From Thalassolituus marinus (GTDB lineage: Bacteria > Pseudomonadota > Gammaproteobacteria > Pseudomonadales > Oceanobacteraceae), in NCBI RefSeq assembly GCF_020320395.1, contig NZ_JAEDAH010000041.1, positions 16,850-80,849 of the forward strand: DNA of 64,000 bases. Direction: 5' to 3'. Of this stretch, positions 35,456 through 44,151 are shown piece by piece. The notes under the pieces were generated by a model. That model worked only from the letters and a program-made list of their open reading frames with translations. It was not told the origin of the DNA and searched no databases. The stretch's first letter is position 1. Every line of letters begins with the position of its first letter. The translations under genes and the position numbers were made by a program.

Positions 35456-35788
35456 ATGACTGACTGCATCTTCTGCAAGATCGCTAATCAGGAGATTCCT
35501 GCCGACCTGCTGTATCAGGACGAGCATATTGTGGCGTTCGCCGATATCGCCCCCAAAGCAGAGAAGCATCTGCTGGTGATTCCACGTCGCCACATTGAGA
35601 ATCTCAACGATCTGACCGCAGACGATGAGGCATTGATGGGTCATCTGATGCTGCGGCTGCCGGAAATCGCAGCTGCACAGAAACTGACTGGTTTCCGCAC
35701 CATTACCAACACAGGTAAGGAAGGCGGCCAGGAAGTTTTCCACATGCATTTTCATATTCTGGGCGGCAGCGAACTGCCCGGCTTTTAA
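35456..35788 (+). CDS. hinT: HIT-family purine nucleoside phosphoramidase (HinT-like)
   Basis: This 110-residue histidine-triad protein hydrolyses AMP-linked phosphoramidates. It starts with the zinc-type motif CIFCKIANQEIP and ends with the triad FHMHFHILGG (His-x-His-x-His) near 99-108. The gene lies between hisE and tatA, with only seven and 33 base gaps, probably in one transcript. Confidence 0.94.
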   Translation: MTDCIFCKIANQEIPADLLYQDEHIVAFADIAPKAEKHLLVIPRRHIENLNDLTADDEALMGHLMLRLPEIAAAQKLTGFRTITNTGKEGGQEVFHMHFHILGGSELPGF

Positions 35789-35821
35789 TATTCACCACGA
35801 GAGAAAATAAGAGGATTCCCT

Positions 35822-36061
35822 ATGCTCGGCGGTATCAGTATCTGGCAACTTCTCATCATCCTGGCCATTGTCATTATGATTTTTGGCACGAAGAAGCTGC
35901 GTAACATGGGTGGCGACCTGGGTGGTGCCATCAAGAACTTCAAAAAAGCCATGAACGACGATGGCGCAAAAGCGGAAGAAGAACCAGCAAAGCCTCTGGA
36001 ACACAAACAGGGTGAGAAGCAGGACGCTGAGTTCAAAACCAAGGACCAAGATAAAGCCTGA
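35822..36061 (+). CDS. tatA: Sec-independent translocase subunit TatA
   Basis: This 79-residue protein forms the variable pore of the twin-arginine pathway. One membrane helix at about 5-20 ([18 protein letters not shown]) is followed by the [10 protein letters not shown] hinge and an amphipathic helix ([12 protein letters not shown]), then a charged tail. The stop overlaps the tatB start (TGATG). Confidence 0.96.
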   Translation: MLGGISIWQLLIILAIVIMIFGTKKLRNMGGDLGGAIKNFKKAMNDDGAKAEEEPAKPLEHKQGEKQDAEFKTKDQDKA

Positions 36062-36414
36062 TGTTTGATATCGGTTTTATGGAGCTGATGGTCGTCGGGA
36101 TTCTGGGACTTCTGGTTCTGGGTCCTGAACGGCTGCCCAAAGCCGCACGCACCGTCGGCCTGATGGTGGGACGTGTTCGTCGCACCATGAGCAATATCCA
36201 GGATGATCTGGAGCGCCAGGCACGTACCGAAGAACTGCGCAAAAAGCTCGAAAATCCTTACGCTACCTTCCTCGATGAGGAGGATGACAATCGCATGCTG
36301 CCAGCCCGCAACCAGAGCAATGACGCGACCAGCGAAAGCCAGGTCAGTCTGCCTGCCGCCAGCGATGCGACGCCAGACTCCCCAGCACCGGCCAACGATC
36401 AGAAACCATCATGA
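36061..36414 (+). CDS. tatB: Sec-independent translocase subunit TatB
   Basis: This 117-residue protein joins TatC to form the substrate receptor. The N-terminal segment [20 protein letters not shown] is followed by LGPERLPKAARTVG, the TatB hinge, and a long amphipathic helix with a polar, Ser/Asp/Pro-rich tail. It overlaps tatA by one base and tatC by four. Confidence 0.96.
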   Translation: MFDIGFMELMVVGILGLLVLGPERLPKAARTVGLMVGRVRRTMSNIQDDLERQARTEELRKKLENPYATFLDEEDDNRMLPARNQSNDATSESQVSLPAASDATPDSPAPANDQKPS

Positions 36415-37151
36415 CCGATCAGGAACAACCGATTATTACCCACCTGGTGGAGCTGCGTAACCGCTTGCTGAGAAGCGTTCTGGTGGTTCTGGCTCTGTTT
36501 CTTGGCCTGTTTTACTTCGCCAACGATCTGTACCTGATTCTGGTAAGCCCACTCTCAGGCTTGCTGCCGGAAAACAGCGCCATGATTGCCACCGGTGTTG
36601 CCTCGCCATTTCTGGTGCCATTTAAGCTGACACTGGTACTGGCAGTGTTAATTGCTGTGCCCTACATCCTGCATCAGATCTGGGCGTTTATTTCCCCCGG
36701 CCTGTATCAGAACGAAAAGAAATTCGCCATTCCACTGCTGGTTTCCAGCATTGTGCTGTTCTACACAGGTATCGCCTTTGCCTACTTCGTTGTATTACCG
36801 CTGGCATTCGGTTTCTTTACCGGCGTCGGGCCGGAAGGCATTAACTTTATGCCGGACATCAGCAATATTCTCGACTTTATTCTGAAGATCTTTTTTGCCT
36901 TCGGAATCGCTTTTGAAATTCCGATCGCAACTTTTCTGATGGTGCTGAGCGGCATGACCACCGTCGCCGCCCTGGGCGAAAAGCGGCCGTACATTTTTGT
37001 TGGCTGTTTTGTCGTTGGCATGCTGGTGACACCGCCGGATGTTATTTCCCAGACCATTCTCGCCGTTCCCATGTTTATGCTGTTTGAGGCCGGGGTAATG
37101 GCGGCTCGTCTGATCAAAACCGACGACGATGAAGAAAGTGAACAGGCATAA
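36411..37151 (+). CDS. tatC: Sec-independent translocase subunit TatC
   Basis: This is the 246-residue, six-helix core of the Tat translocase that recognises twin-arginine signals. The N-terminal HLVELRNRLLRS is the conserved cytoplasmic motif, and the middle has the periplasmic loop and FEIPIATFLMVLSG. It starts inside the end of tatB (ATGA). No terminator with a T-run follows on the plus strand; a hairpin at 37160-37175 is oriented for the minus strand. Confidence 0.96.
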   Translation: MTDQEQPIITHLVELRNRLLRSVLVVLALFLGLFYFANDLYLILVSPLSGLLPENSAMIATGVASPFLVPFKLTLVLAVLIAVPYILHQIWAFISPGLYQNEKKFAIPLLVSSIVLFYTGIAFAYFVVLPLAFGFFTGVGPEGINFMPDISNILDFILKIFFAFGIAFEIPIATFLMVLSGMTTVAALGEKRPYIFVGCFVVGMLVTPPDVISQTILAVPMFMLFEAGVMAARLIKTDDDEESEQA

Positions 37152-37154
37152 ATA

Positions 37155-37175
37155 AAAAAGCAGTGCCCACTGCTG
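37155..37175 (-). terminator. Minus-strand terminator at the left edge of the repeat block
   Basis: AGCAGTG (37160-37166), CC, CACTGCT (37169-37175); read leftward the stem is followed by TTTTTT (37155-37160). It lies about 580 bases past the stop of the acyl-CoA ligase gene, so a long 3' tail or an independent transcript through the repeats would end here. Confidence 0.7.
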
Positions 37176-37649
37176 TCCCACCGTTTTAAAGATATCTGTT
37201 TTCTATAAACGACTTTTAAATCTGCAATTCCTACTGCCTACCAGGGGAACTTACCGAGCGTCGGACCGCCCCTGGCCGGCAGGGCCGCCCCCAGCTTTTC
37301 GCTCCTGAAGCGTTACCCTCACTCTCTCGATTTTTCAGGCCGCGCGCCCATACGACATCCCTGTCGCCGTCCGCTCGCCGGGCATCCTTGCCCGGCGGAC
37401 CGGAAAAATCATCGTTCATTTCGGCGCTCCAGAATGCGAAGGAATGGCTTCCTCTATGCTGCTTTTTAGTACAACGTCTACTCTGAATTTCAGTCAGAGA
37501 CATGACATTCAGATTCTGTAGGATGTTTGAAATAAGGCTGTGAGCTTAGCTAACACAGCGCCTCTGGGCTCGCCGTAGAAAGCGTAGATATTTCCGACCT
37601 GCCCGAAGGAAGTCGGGCATGCGGCCCCGGCCATGGATGGCCGATGGGG

Positions 37650-37727
37650 CGCGAGGGGTAAGGCCCCTCTATGAGGACAAGGGGCCAGGAATATCTCACA
37701 AAAGTTCAAATGAAAATTTGTGGGACA
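37650..37727 (+). repeat. Dispersed hairpin repeat, copy 1
   Basis: This 78-base segment matches the reverse complement of 63882-63959 at 74 of 78 positions. It holds GAGGGG / CCCCTC, a second overlapping GGCC-type dyad, and a CACAAA...TTTGTG hairpin with nested TTCA-AA-TGAA. In this copy the left arm of the last hairpin is slightly decayed (ATCTCACAAA). Confidence 0.9.
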
Positions 37728-37757
37728 GCAATGCGGCAGTGCCGGGCTTTTTTATGG

Positions 37758-39425
37758 TCAGCTGCTCGCCTTCTCCATCAGATAGTCGATATATTCATCA
37801 CGTAATGTACGTTTCTGCAACTTACCGGTAGCAGTGTGCGGCAGCTCCTGCACAAACAGCACATCGTCCGGTAACCACCATTTGGCAACGTGCTGCTCCA
37901 GGTAACTGAGCACCTCTTCCTTCGTCAGGTTCGCGCCTTCCTGCTGCACAATAAACAGCAACGGACGCTCGTCCCATTTCTTATGACGTACGCCGATCAC
38001 ACAGGCTTCCATCACCTGCGGATGACCAACGGCTGCGTTCTCCAGATCAATACTGGAAATCCATTCGCCGCCGGACTTCACCACATCCTTGGCGCGATCC
38101 ACAATCTGCAGGTAGCTGTTTTCATCAATCACCGCGATATCGCCGGTATCAAACCAGCGGCCACCTTCGGCATCGATAAAGAAGGATTCAGGTTTTTCGT
38201 TTTTGAAGTAGGCGTCCAGTACCCATGGTCCGCGCACACGCAGGTAGCCGCGGGTAATACCATCGTGTGGCAGTCGTTCGTCATCATCACCGAAAATCTC
38301 GATATCGACGCCAAACATCGGACGTCCGGCAGTAGTCTGCAGGCGATAGCGCTCCTCATCACTCATACTCTGCATAGCCCTGGTTGGCGCACCCAGTGTT
38401 GCCAGCGGTGAGGTCTCAGTCATGCCCCAGATCGGCAGCAGATAAACGCCGTATTCCTTATCCAGGGTTTCCACCAGCGAGCGTGGAGAGGCAGAGCCAC
38501 CGACACCCACTGTTTTCACCGAGTCCATGCGTTTACCGGTCTTCTTCAGATAGTCGATTAATCCCAGCCATACCGTCGGCACGCCCAGCATCAGGTCGAC
38601 CTGTGCAATCTCAATCAGCTCGTGCAGACTCTGGCCATCCATACCGTCACCCGGCAGTACCAGATTGGCTCCACTCATCGGTGCGATATACGGCATTCCC
38701 CAGGCGCAGACGTGATACATAGGCACCACCGGCATCACCACCGAATCGGCCGATACATTAAGGGCATCCGGGTTACGACTGGCATAGGCATGCAGAATGG
38801 TTGAGGCGTGGGAATATAAAACGCCTTTCGGGTTCCCCGTGGTGCCCGAGGTGTAACATAAACCAGAGGCCGTTTCGGCCGGGAAACGCGGCCAGCTGAA
38901 GGTGCCTGCCTGCGCTGCCAGCAAGGCTTCGTAATTGATCGGATTCGGCAGCGTTGTCGCCGGCATCTGATCTTCATCAATCATAAAAATAAAGCCGCGT
39001 ACGGAGGTCAGCTTATCCGCCACGGGTTCGAGCAATTTAGCAAAACAGGCGTCGAGGAATACGTAGCAGTCTTCGGCATGATTAATGATGTATTCGACCT
39101 GCTCGGTATACAGACGCGGGTTAACCGTATGACAGATCGCACCGATACCGGAAATAGCGTAGTAACACTCCAGATGGCGGTAGCCATTCCATGCCAGCGT
39201 CGCCACGCGGTCACCGGGCTGAACACCAAGAAACTGCAGCGCATTGGCCAGCTGTTTGGTGCGAGTCAGGGCATCGCGATAGGTGTAGCGATGAATATCC
39301 CCTTCCTGACGGCGGCTGATTACTTCGCTGCCACCATGATGAGCAGCGGCGTATTCGAGTAAATCAGAAATGATTAATGGCTGGGTCATCATCTGACCTG
39401 CCATCACTGAAGAAGTGGTGGTCAT
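37758..39425 (-). CDS. Fatty acid-CoA ligase family protein (AMP-forming)
   Basis: This ANL-superfamily enzyme of 555 residues would activate a medium- or long-chain carboxylic acid to its CoA thioester through an acyl-AMP. Motifs: P-loop [12 protein letters not shown] near 200, IWGMTETSP near 345 (A5-like), [20 protein letters not shown] near 435 (A7), and the C-terminal catalytic lysine in [12 protein letters not shown] near 540. It stands alone on its strand with a repeat block downstream. Substrate chain length cannot be read. The start may be one of several in-frame ATGs near 39425-39390. Confidence 0.9.
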   Translation of the reverse strand: MTTTSSVMAGQMMTQPLIISDLLEYAAAHHGGSEVISRRQEGDIHRYTYRDALTRTKQLANALQFLGVQPGDRVATLAWNGYRHLECYYAISGIGAICHTVNPRLYTEQVEYIINHAEDCYVFLDACFAKLLEPVADKLTSVRGFIFMIDEDQMPATTLPNPINYEALLAAQAGTFSWPRFPAETASGLCYTSGTTGNPKGVLYSHASTILHAYASRNPDALNVSADSVVMPVVPMYHVCAWGMPYIAPMSGANLVLPGDGMDGQSLHELIEIAQVDLMLGVPTVWLGLIDYLKKTGKRMDSVKTVGVGGSASPRSLVETLDKEYGVYLLPIWGMTETSPLATLGAPTRAMQSMSDEERYRLQTTAGRPMFGVDIEIFGDDDERLPHDGITRGYLRVRGPWVLDAYFKNEKPESFFIDAEGGRWFDTGDIAVIDENSYLQIVDRAKDVVKSGGEWISSIDLENAAVGHPQVMEACVIGVRHKKWDERPLLFIVQQEGANLTKEEVLSYLEQHVAKWWLPDDVLFVQELPHTATGKLQKRTLRDEYIDYLMEKASS

Positions 39426-39692
39426 AGCGGCATTCCGTGGCTGTTCGTTGTTATTTAAGAGAATGAATTAAGAATGCCACTATAACAGCTAAGATTGTTG
39501 ACTCTGTTACATGACTGAGGCGATTAGCTGCTTTTCGCATAAAAGAATTAAACGGGTTACAGCCGGAGGAGAAAAAGAAACAGAAAAACCGCCTAAGGTT
39601 GATAGTTTGGTCAGCAAAACTACGACGGTATTCCGATTCAACGGCTGAGGCAGGCTGATAGCATAGCGGCCACCAATGGAGGGTACCAACTT

Positions 39693-41594
39693 ATGCAAAA
39701 ATCACTTGTGTGCATCGCTGTGTCTGCAGCATTAACCGGATGTTTTGGCTCAGATCATCACAAAGACCATTTTCATCCTGGCAAAGGACATGGTCATGGG
39801 CACACCGCTGAACCAGAAGAGCCTGTTATTTATGCCCCGACACCGGCGGCAGTGAACGAACTGGTTTTCCTGGACAGCACCCATAAGCCGCTGGCTGGTG
39901 CAGAAGTTACCATCACAGCTCTCAGCAACAGCACTGTCAGCACCACCTCGACGCGCGTGCGTACCATGGCGACAACCGAAAGCGAGGTGTACTACACCGA
40001 CGCAGCAGGGCGCATCGCTTTAACTGATCTGCAATCCGGTACTTACATTCTTACCACAAGCATTGGCGGGATCGCCGTATCTTCTACGCTGATCATTGAT
40101 GCTGACAATGCAGCTTATCAGGCTACAATTTCGACGCCGATTACCGTCATAGAAGGTAGTGGTAGTGTCATGGTTGAAGATCTTAGTGCTGATGCTGTTT
40201 TCGCAACAATTTCCGGTCAGCTCTACGATGACAATGGTCCTGTTGCAGGAGCACAGATTGAACTATCCGGTGGAGAACTGACCAACGGAGTCGTTACCAG
40301 CACACTGTCAGACAGTAACGGCGTATTCACCCTCTTTGTCGGCATTCCAGCGGAACAAGCCGAAGCGCTCAGCGCGGCTACCATACGAATCATTGACGCC
40401 AACTATGAAACCATCGCCGAAACCATTGATGTAACTTTATTCCAGGCACTGGCAGGGCAAAACTACCAAATGGTTGCGGCCAGCAACAGTCTGCCTGCAC
40501 TGTATTCTGAAAACTTCGAGCAGGGCTCAAATACCTGCGGAAACTGGTCTGCGGAAAGCGTTAATGGCGATAACGCGAATCTCTGGCATCTTCATACCAC
40601 CGGCCAGAATGTAAAGAACTCTGCTGCCACTAACGGGCTGGTACAGCTGGCCTACAACGACACCTCAATGGGCTACGCCCCTGAACCAATTGACAGCGCC
40701 GCCTGCTGGTATGGCTCTGCTGATGGAGAAGGTTCCGCCAGTGGCAACTACCTGGCCCAGACCACCTCAGAGAACAATGCAGCGGATGGTGGTACATCAG
40801 CGACGGCTCATGCCGGAGCAATCGTATCGCCATGGATTGATCTGACGGCAGAAGCCGCGCCACTGTCTGTGCAGCTGAAAACCTGGTGGGAAATTGAGTC
40901 GGACAACCCCTACGGGTTTGGTTCAGACACAATGGAAGTGGCCTACACCACAAATGAAAGAAGCTGGGTAACCATTGCCCGCCTGAACCCACTGAGCAAT
41001 CCTACCGATGGCAGTGACCGCTCGGCGATCCCATTTTCCAATGCTGGCTATAACCTTGCGCCATACTGGCAACAACTCGAAGCAATGGATATCTCTGAAG
41101 CCGCTGGTGAATCCATCAAGCTTCGATTGACATTCAACACTCAGGATGCGGAACGAAACGGTTTCCGTGGCTGGCTGGTCGATGACATCAGTGTTCTGCC
41201 AGTCGCAGGAACCTTCCCTCGCCCGGAAGAGAGACCGAGCGAAAATGCCGCTTCTCTGGTCGAGCTTTACGTTGTCAGCCCATACTACGGCTCGCCATTA
41301 CTGCCTTACTATCAGCACACCTTCAACTTTGATGGCCTCTACAAAGGAACAGTACCGGCTACCATCAAACTTGTACGTAAATACTCTGATGGTTATCTTC
41401 AGGTCTTCAAGCAAGTTACCGTTAACCCAAACAGTCCTTTTGGCTTCAGTTCGCTAATTGACACACCAGATATTGGAGATGATTTTGATCTGTCAATCCG
41501 CGTCCACTACGGCAGCAGTTCCGTAGCACAGGAAATTATTCCACTGGATTACTATATCAATGCAACATCAGATATTCCTGAGTTGGAAATTTAA
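39693..41594 (+). CDS. Large His-rich lipoprotein with Ig-like repeats and a MAM-like domain, function unknown
   Basis: The 633-residue protein has a lipoprotein signal: 16 residues then the lipobox LTGC with Cys17. Next comes a histidine-rich metal-binding-like stretch (HHKDHFHPGKGHGHGH, residues 22-37). Then come two beta-sandwich, carboxypeptidase-regulatory-like segments, recognisable by PLAGAEVTITAL...DAAGRIALTDLQSGTYILTT and PVAGAQIELSGG...SDSNGVFTLFVG. Then comes a roughly 220-residue jelly-roll-type region with ENFEQGSNTCGNWS at its start and RGWLVDDISVLP at its end, as in surface proteins and protease-associated modules. The last 110 residues are unrecognised. GGAGGG precedes ATG 39693. 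Probably anchored to the outer membrane and exposed; no catalytic motif seen. Neighbours give no clue. Confidence 0.8.
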   Translation: MQKSLVCIAVSAALTGCFGSDHHKDHFHPGKGHGHGHTAEPEEPVIYAPTPAAVNELVFLDSTHKPLAGAEVTITALSNSTVSTTSTRVRTMATTESEVYYTDAAGRIALTDLQSGTYILTTSIGGIAVSSTLIIDADNAAYQATISTPITVIEGSGSVMVEDLSADAVFATISGQLYDDNGPVAGAQIELSGGELTNGVVTSTLSDSNGVFTLFVGIPAEQAEALSAATIRIIDANYETIAETIDVTLFQALAGQNYQMVAASNSLPALYSENFEQGSNTCGNWSAESVNGDNANLWHLHTTGQNVKNSAATNGLVQLAYNDTSMGYAPEPIDSAACWYGSADGEGSASGNYLAQTTSENNAADGGTSATAHAGAIVSPWIDLTAEAAPLSVQLKTWWEIESDNPYGFGSDTMEVAYTTNERSWVTIARLNPLSNPTDGSDRSAIPFSNAGYNLAPYWQQLEAMDISEAAGESIKLRLTFNTQDAERNGFRGWLVDDISVLPVAGTFPRPEERPSENAASLVELYVVSPYYGSPLLPYYQHTFNFDGLYKGTVPATIKLVRKYSDGYLQVFKQVTVNPNSPFGFSSLIDTPDIGDDFDLSIRVHYGSSSVAQEIIPLDYYINATSDIPELEI

Positions 41595-41596
41595 TT

Positions 41597-41626
41597 AAAA
41601 AAGGCGGCCAACTGGCCGCCTTTTTT
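41597..41626. terminator. Bidirectional terminator between the lipoprotein and thiolase genes
   Basis: AAAAAAGGCGGCCA and TGGCCGCCTTTTTT pair across AC. It begins within a few bases of the lipoprotein stop and ends 14 bases before the thiolase stop on the other strand. Confidence 0.95.
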
Positions 41627-41639
41627 ATTCCGCGCCCGG

Positions 41640-42818
41640 TTAACGTTCAATCGCCAGTGACACACCCATACCACCACCGATACAAAGGGTCGCCAGACCC
41701 TTCTTCGCGTCAGTACGGATCATCTCGTGCAGCAGGGACACCAGAATACGGCAGCCGGAAGCACCAATCGGGTGACCCAGTGCAATAGCACCGCCGTTTA
41801 CGTTGATCTTATCAACGCTCCAGCCAAGGCCTTTATTCACAGACAGCGCCTGCACGGCGAAGGCTTCGTTAGCTTCCACCAGATCCAGATCATCAACAGT
41901 CCAGCCGGCTTTTTCCAGACACTTTCTGGTCGCCGGAATCGGACCGGTACCCATGATCTTCGGATCAACACCAGCGTTAGAGTAGGCTTTAATGGTCGCC
42001 AGCACTGGCAGACCCAGCGCTTCGGCTTTTTCACGGCTGGCCAGCATCACCGCCGCCGCACCATCGTTCAGTGACGAAGCGTTACCTGCGGTCACCGAAC
42101 CATCTTTTTTGAACGCCGGACGCATAGCCGCCAGCTTGTCAGCAGTGGTGCCTGCGCGCGGGTTTTCGTCGGTGTCGAAAATCAGCGGCTCGCCCTTACG
42201 CTGAGGAATACTGACCGGAGTGATTTCGTCTTTGAACTTGCCCGCTTCAATGGCGGCCACGGCTTTGGCCTGTGAGGCGGCGGCAAAAGCATCCTGCTCT
42301 TCACGGCCAATGCTGTATTCATCAGCAATGTTTTCCGCAGTAATGCCCATATGGAAGTCATTGAATGCATCCCACAGGCCATCAACAATCATGGTATCGA
42401 CCATGTTCCACGGGCCCATACGCTGACCATTGCGTGAGTTTGGCAGCGCGTGTGGCGCATTGGACATAGACTCCTGACCGCCGGCAATAATCAGATCGGC
42501 ATCACCCGCCTTAATCGCCTGAGCTGCCAGATGCAGAGCTTTCAGACCAGAGCCACACACCTTGTTAATGGTCATGGCTGGTGTTGTATCCGGCAGACCA
42601 CCTTTGATGGCTGCCTGACGCGCAGGGTTCTGGCCAGCAGCTGCCGTCAGTACCTGACCCATTAACACTTCATCGACTTCAGCCGGGTTAACGCCCGTCT
42701 TTTCCAGCAGCGAGCGAATAACCGTAGCACCCAGCTCGGTTGCCTGTACGCTGGCCAGTGAACCACCGAAAGTACCAATAGCGGTACGGGTCGCCGCAAC
42801 AATCACCACGTCGGTCAT
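41640..42818 (-). CDS. atoB: Acetyl-CoA acetyltransferase (thiolase II)
   Basis: This 392-residue thiolase condenses or cleaves acetyl-CoA/acetoacetyl-CoA. The nucleophile Cys88 is in [25 protein letters not shown] near 340-355 carries the catalytic histidine; the second cysteine is in CIGGGMG near 378. Length and motifs fit biosynthetic thiolases (PhaA/AtoB). It stands alone; with the PHA depolymerase at 56160 it may serve polyhydroxybutyrate turnover, which is inferred. The 216 bases upstream to the MarR gene show no gene. Confidence 0.93.
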   Translation of the reverse strand: MTDVVIVAATRTAIGTFGGSLASVQATELGATVIRSLLEKTGVNPAEVDEVLMGQVLTAAAGQNPARQAAIKGGLPDTTPAMTINKVCGSGLKALHLAAQAIKAGDADLIIAGGQESMSNAPHALPNSRNGQRMGPWNMVDTMIVDGLWDAFNDFHMGITAENIADEYSIGREEQDAFAAASQAKAVAAIEAGKFKDEITPVSIPQRKGEPLIFDTDENPRAGTTADKLAAMRPAFKKDGSVTAGNASSLNDGAAAVMLASREKAEALGLPVLATIKAYSNAGVDPKIMGTGPIPATRKCLEKAGWTVDDLDLVEANEAFAVQALSVNKGLGWSVDKINVNGGAIALGHPIGASGCRILVSLLHEMIRTDAKKGLATLCIGGGMGVSLAIER

Positions 42819-43034
42819 GGGAAGATCTCCATAGGGTTTGATAGATACCTGTTCTGAGTATCACAGCGTACATGAATACTTCATGACGGCTCAGCGCCAT
42901 CTCATACCAAAGGCCGAAGCATGTCCGCTTTGTCGCCCGGATAGCGGGCACTCACATACAGGTTGAAAAAAGTGGCGGGATTATACCCGAAAGGCCGTAT
43001 AACCCCTGCAGACTAATGTGGCATTGCCTTCACA

Positions 43035-43586
43035 TCAGTGATTCTGGTCAGTCCTGTCGAGCTGGCCGACATCAAGTACCGGCGAAGCATCGATGTGCTG
43101 GGCATCCATCATATAGGCCACCCGCTCAAGGGAGCTGAGAATCATGGTTTGTTCCCAGTCGTGCAGATCCTGAAACTGCTGAATAAAGCTGTCCTGCAAC
43201 GGCTTCGGGGCATCAGCCAGTACCGCATCGGCGGCTTCTGTCAGGTGTACGAACACCTTACGCTTATCACTGCTACCGCGCTCTCTGCGCACCAGATCAC
43301 GCTTTGCCAGGCGATCAATGATGGTTGTCACCGTCGCCTGAGAAAGGTTAACGCCGTGAGCAATCTCACCCACAGTAAGCTCACCATGCTGACGCAGCAA
43401 TTGCAGAATCAGCAACTGCGGTGCTGTCAGGCCAGACACCTTGCTCAGCTGACGCGAGTGCATGTCCGTTGCCCGGATAATTCTGCGCAGAGCAACCAGC
43501 ACCTCGTCGTAACGATTCATATCGTCTTCCCGTTCCCCGGTAAAATCGCCGGACATTTTATCATTGAACGTTACGAAAAGGCTCAT
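43035..43586 (-). CDS. ectR: MarR-family regulator, EctR-like
   Basis: The protein has 183 residues from ATG 43586, which overlaps the preceding cheW-like stop (ATGA), or 161 from ATG 43520, which has GGGAAG upstream. The winged helix is clear: LTAPQLLILQLLRQHGELTV, then GEIAHGVNLSQATVTTIIDR and the beta wing RRERGSSDKRKVFVHLT. MarR-type EctR proteins repress ectABC in methylotrophic and halophilic bacteria. Here the gene is separated from ectA by the cheW-like gene and transcribed divergently, and a perfect dyad lies in the promoter gap, so the EctR role is likely but inferred. Confidence 0.83.
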   Translation of the reverse strand: MSLFVTFNDKMSGDFTGEREDDMNRYDEVLVALRRIIRATDMHSRQLSKVSGLTAPQLLILQLLRQHGELTVGEIAHGVNLSQATVTTIIDRLAKRDLVRRERGSSDKRKVFVHLTEAADAVLADAPKPLQDSFIQQFQDLHDWEQTMILSSLERVAYMMDAQHIDASPVLDVGQLDRTDQNH

Positions 43587-44008
43587 TTATCACCCCCGGC
43601 GGATAACCCAGCCAGATAATCAACATCCAGCGCCACAACCAGTTCCTCGCCGACCTGGCAGGTTCCCTGCAGCACCGCCTGAGGTGTCGGAGGTGGCTCA
43701 ATGTCAGATTCTTTGAGTTCTATGATTTCCCTGACCCGGTCCACTGTCATACCAATCACTTCCGGGCCCAGCTCCAGCGTCATGATGCGGGTGTCGTCAT
43801 CAGACTCCACCTCGTTCAACGCCAGCAGTCTGCGTCCGGATATCACAGTAACAATATCGCCGCGCTGGTTGATGATGCCCTCAACAATGGCCGGCGCGGC
43901 AGGCACAGGCTCTGGACGGCTCCACGGGCTGACTTCACGGATATGACTCACCGGAATGCAGTACAGGGTTTCATCCAGAGAGAAGGTTAACCATGGCTGG
44001 GTCTGCAT
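43583..44008 (-). CDS. Small CheW-like protein
   Basis: This single CheW domain of 141 residues folds as two SH3-like barrels: WLTFSLDETLYCIPVSHIREV at 6-26, then AIVEGIINQRGDIVTVISGR near 40-59, VIGMTVDRVREI near 83, and LDVDYLAG near the end. CheW couples receptors to the kinase CheA. No chemotaxis operon adjoins it; it overlaps the MarR/EctR-like gene by four bases and is divergent from ectA. The function of a CheW scaffold in an ectoine regulatory unit is unknown. Confidence 0.88.
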   Translation of the reverse strand: MQTQPWLTFSLDETLYCIPVSHIREVSPWSRPEPVPAAPAIVEGIINQRGDIVTVISGRRLLALNEVESDDDTRIMTLELGPEVIGMTVDRVREIIELKESDIEPPPTPQAVLQGTCQVGEELVVALDVDYLAGLSAGGDK

Positions 44009-44019
44009 AGCGCCTCAAA

Positions 44020-44074
44020 TACTTAGAGTTGTAAATATATTTAAGCGATGCTAAATTATTTAGCGTTCTAAGTA
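44020..44074. promoter_or_regulatory. Nested dyads in the cheW-ectR / ectA divergent promoter
   Basis: An inner perfect dyad, GCTAAAT-T-ATTTAGC (44050-44064), lies inside an outer pair, TACTTAG (44020-44026) and CTAAGTA (44068-44074). The gap is 143 bases and A+T-rich. Sites of this type fit a MarR dimer; a TACAAT at 44103-44108 could be a -10 for ectA but its -35 is poor. Assignment to EctR is inferred. Confidence 0.55.
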
Positions 44075-44151
44075 AATGAGCTTCACTGTAATGAACATTT
44101 CGTACAATTTATGGACGAATAAGGCTCAGTACGCAGTGAATTAGCTAAAAA

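Larger units (their letters stand above)
37152..37757. other. Gene-free block of short inverted repeats between tatC and an acyl-CoA ligase gene
   Basis: About 600 bases without a credible gene; short frames on either strand lack family character and ribosome sites. It contains several GC-rich dyads: CGCCGGGCA / TGCCCGGCG (37376-37384, 37389-37397), GCCCGA / TCGGGC near 37604-37620, GGCCAT-GG-ATGGCC inside GCCCC...GGGGC near 37624-37650, and the repeat at 37650-37727. A minus-strand terminator lies at its far left. Composition resembles dispersed intergenic repeats, and part of it recurs at the window end. Confidence 0.7.

Noticed and set aside
37231..37709. Two minus-strand frames (90 and 66 codons) in the repeat block
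   Set aside because: Arg/Pro/Gly-rich translations across GC-rich hairpins, no ribosome sites; they look like translated repeats rather than proteins.
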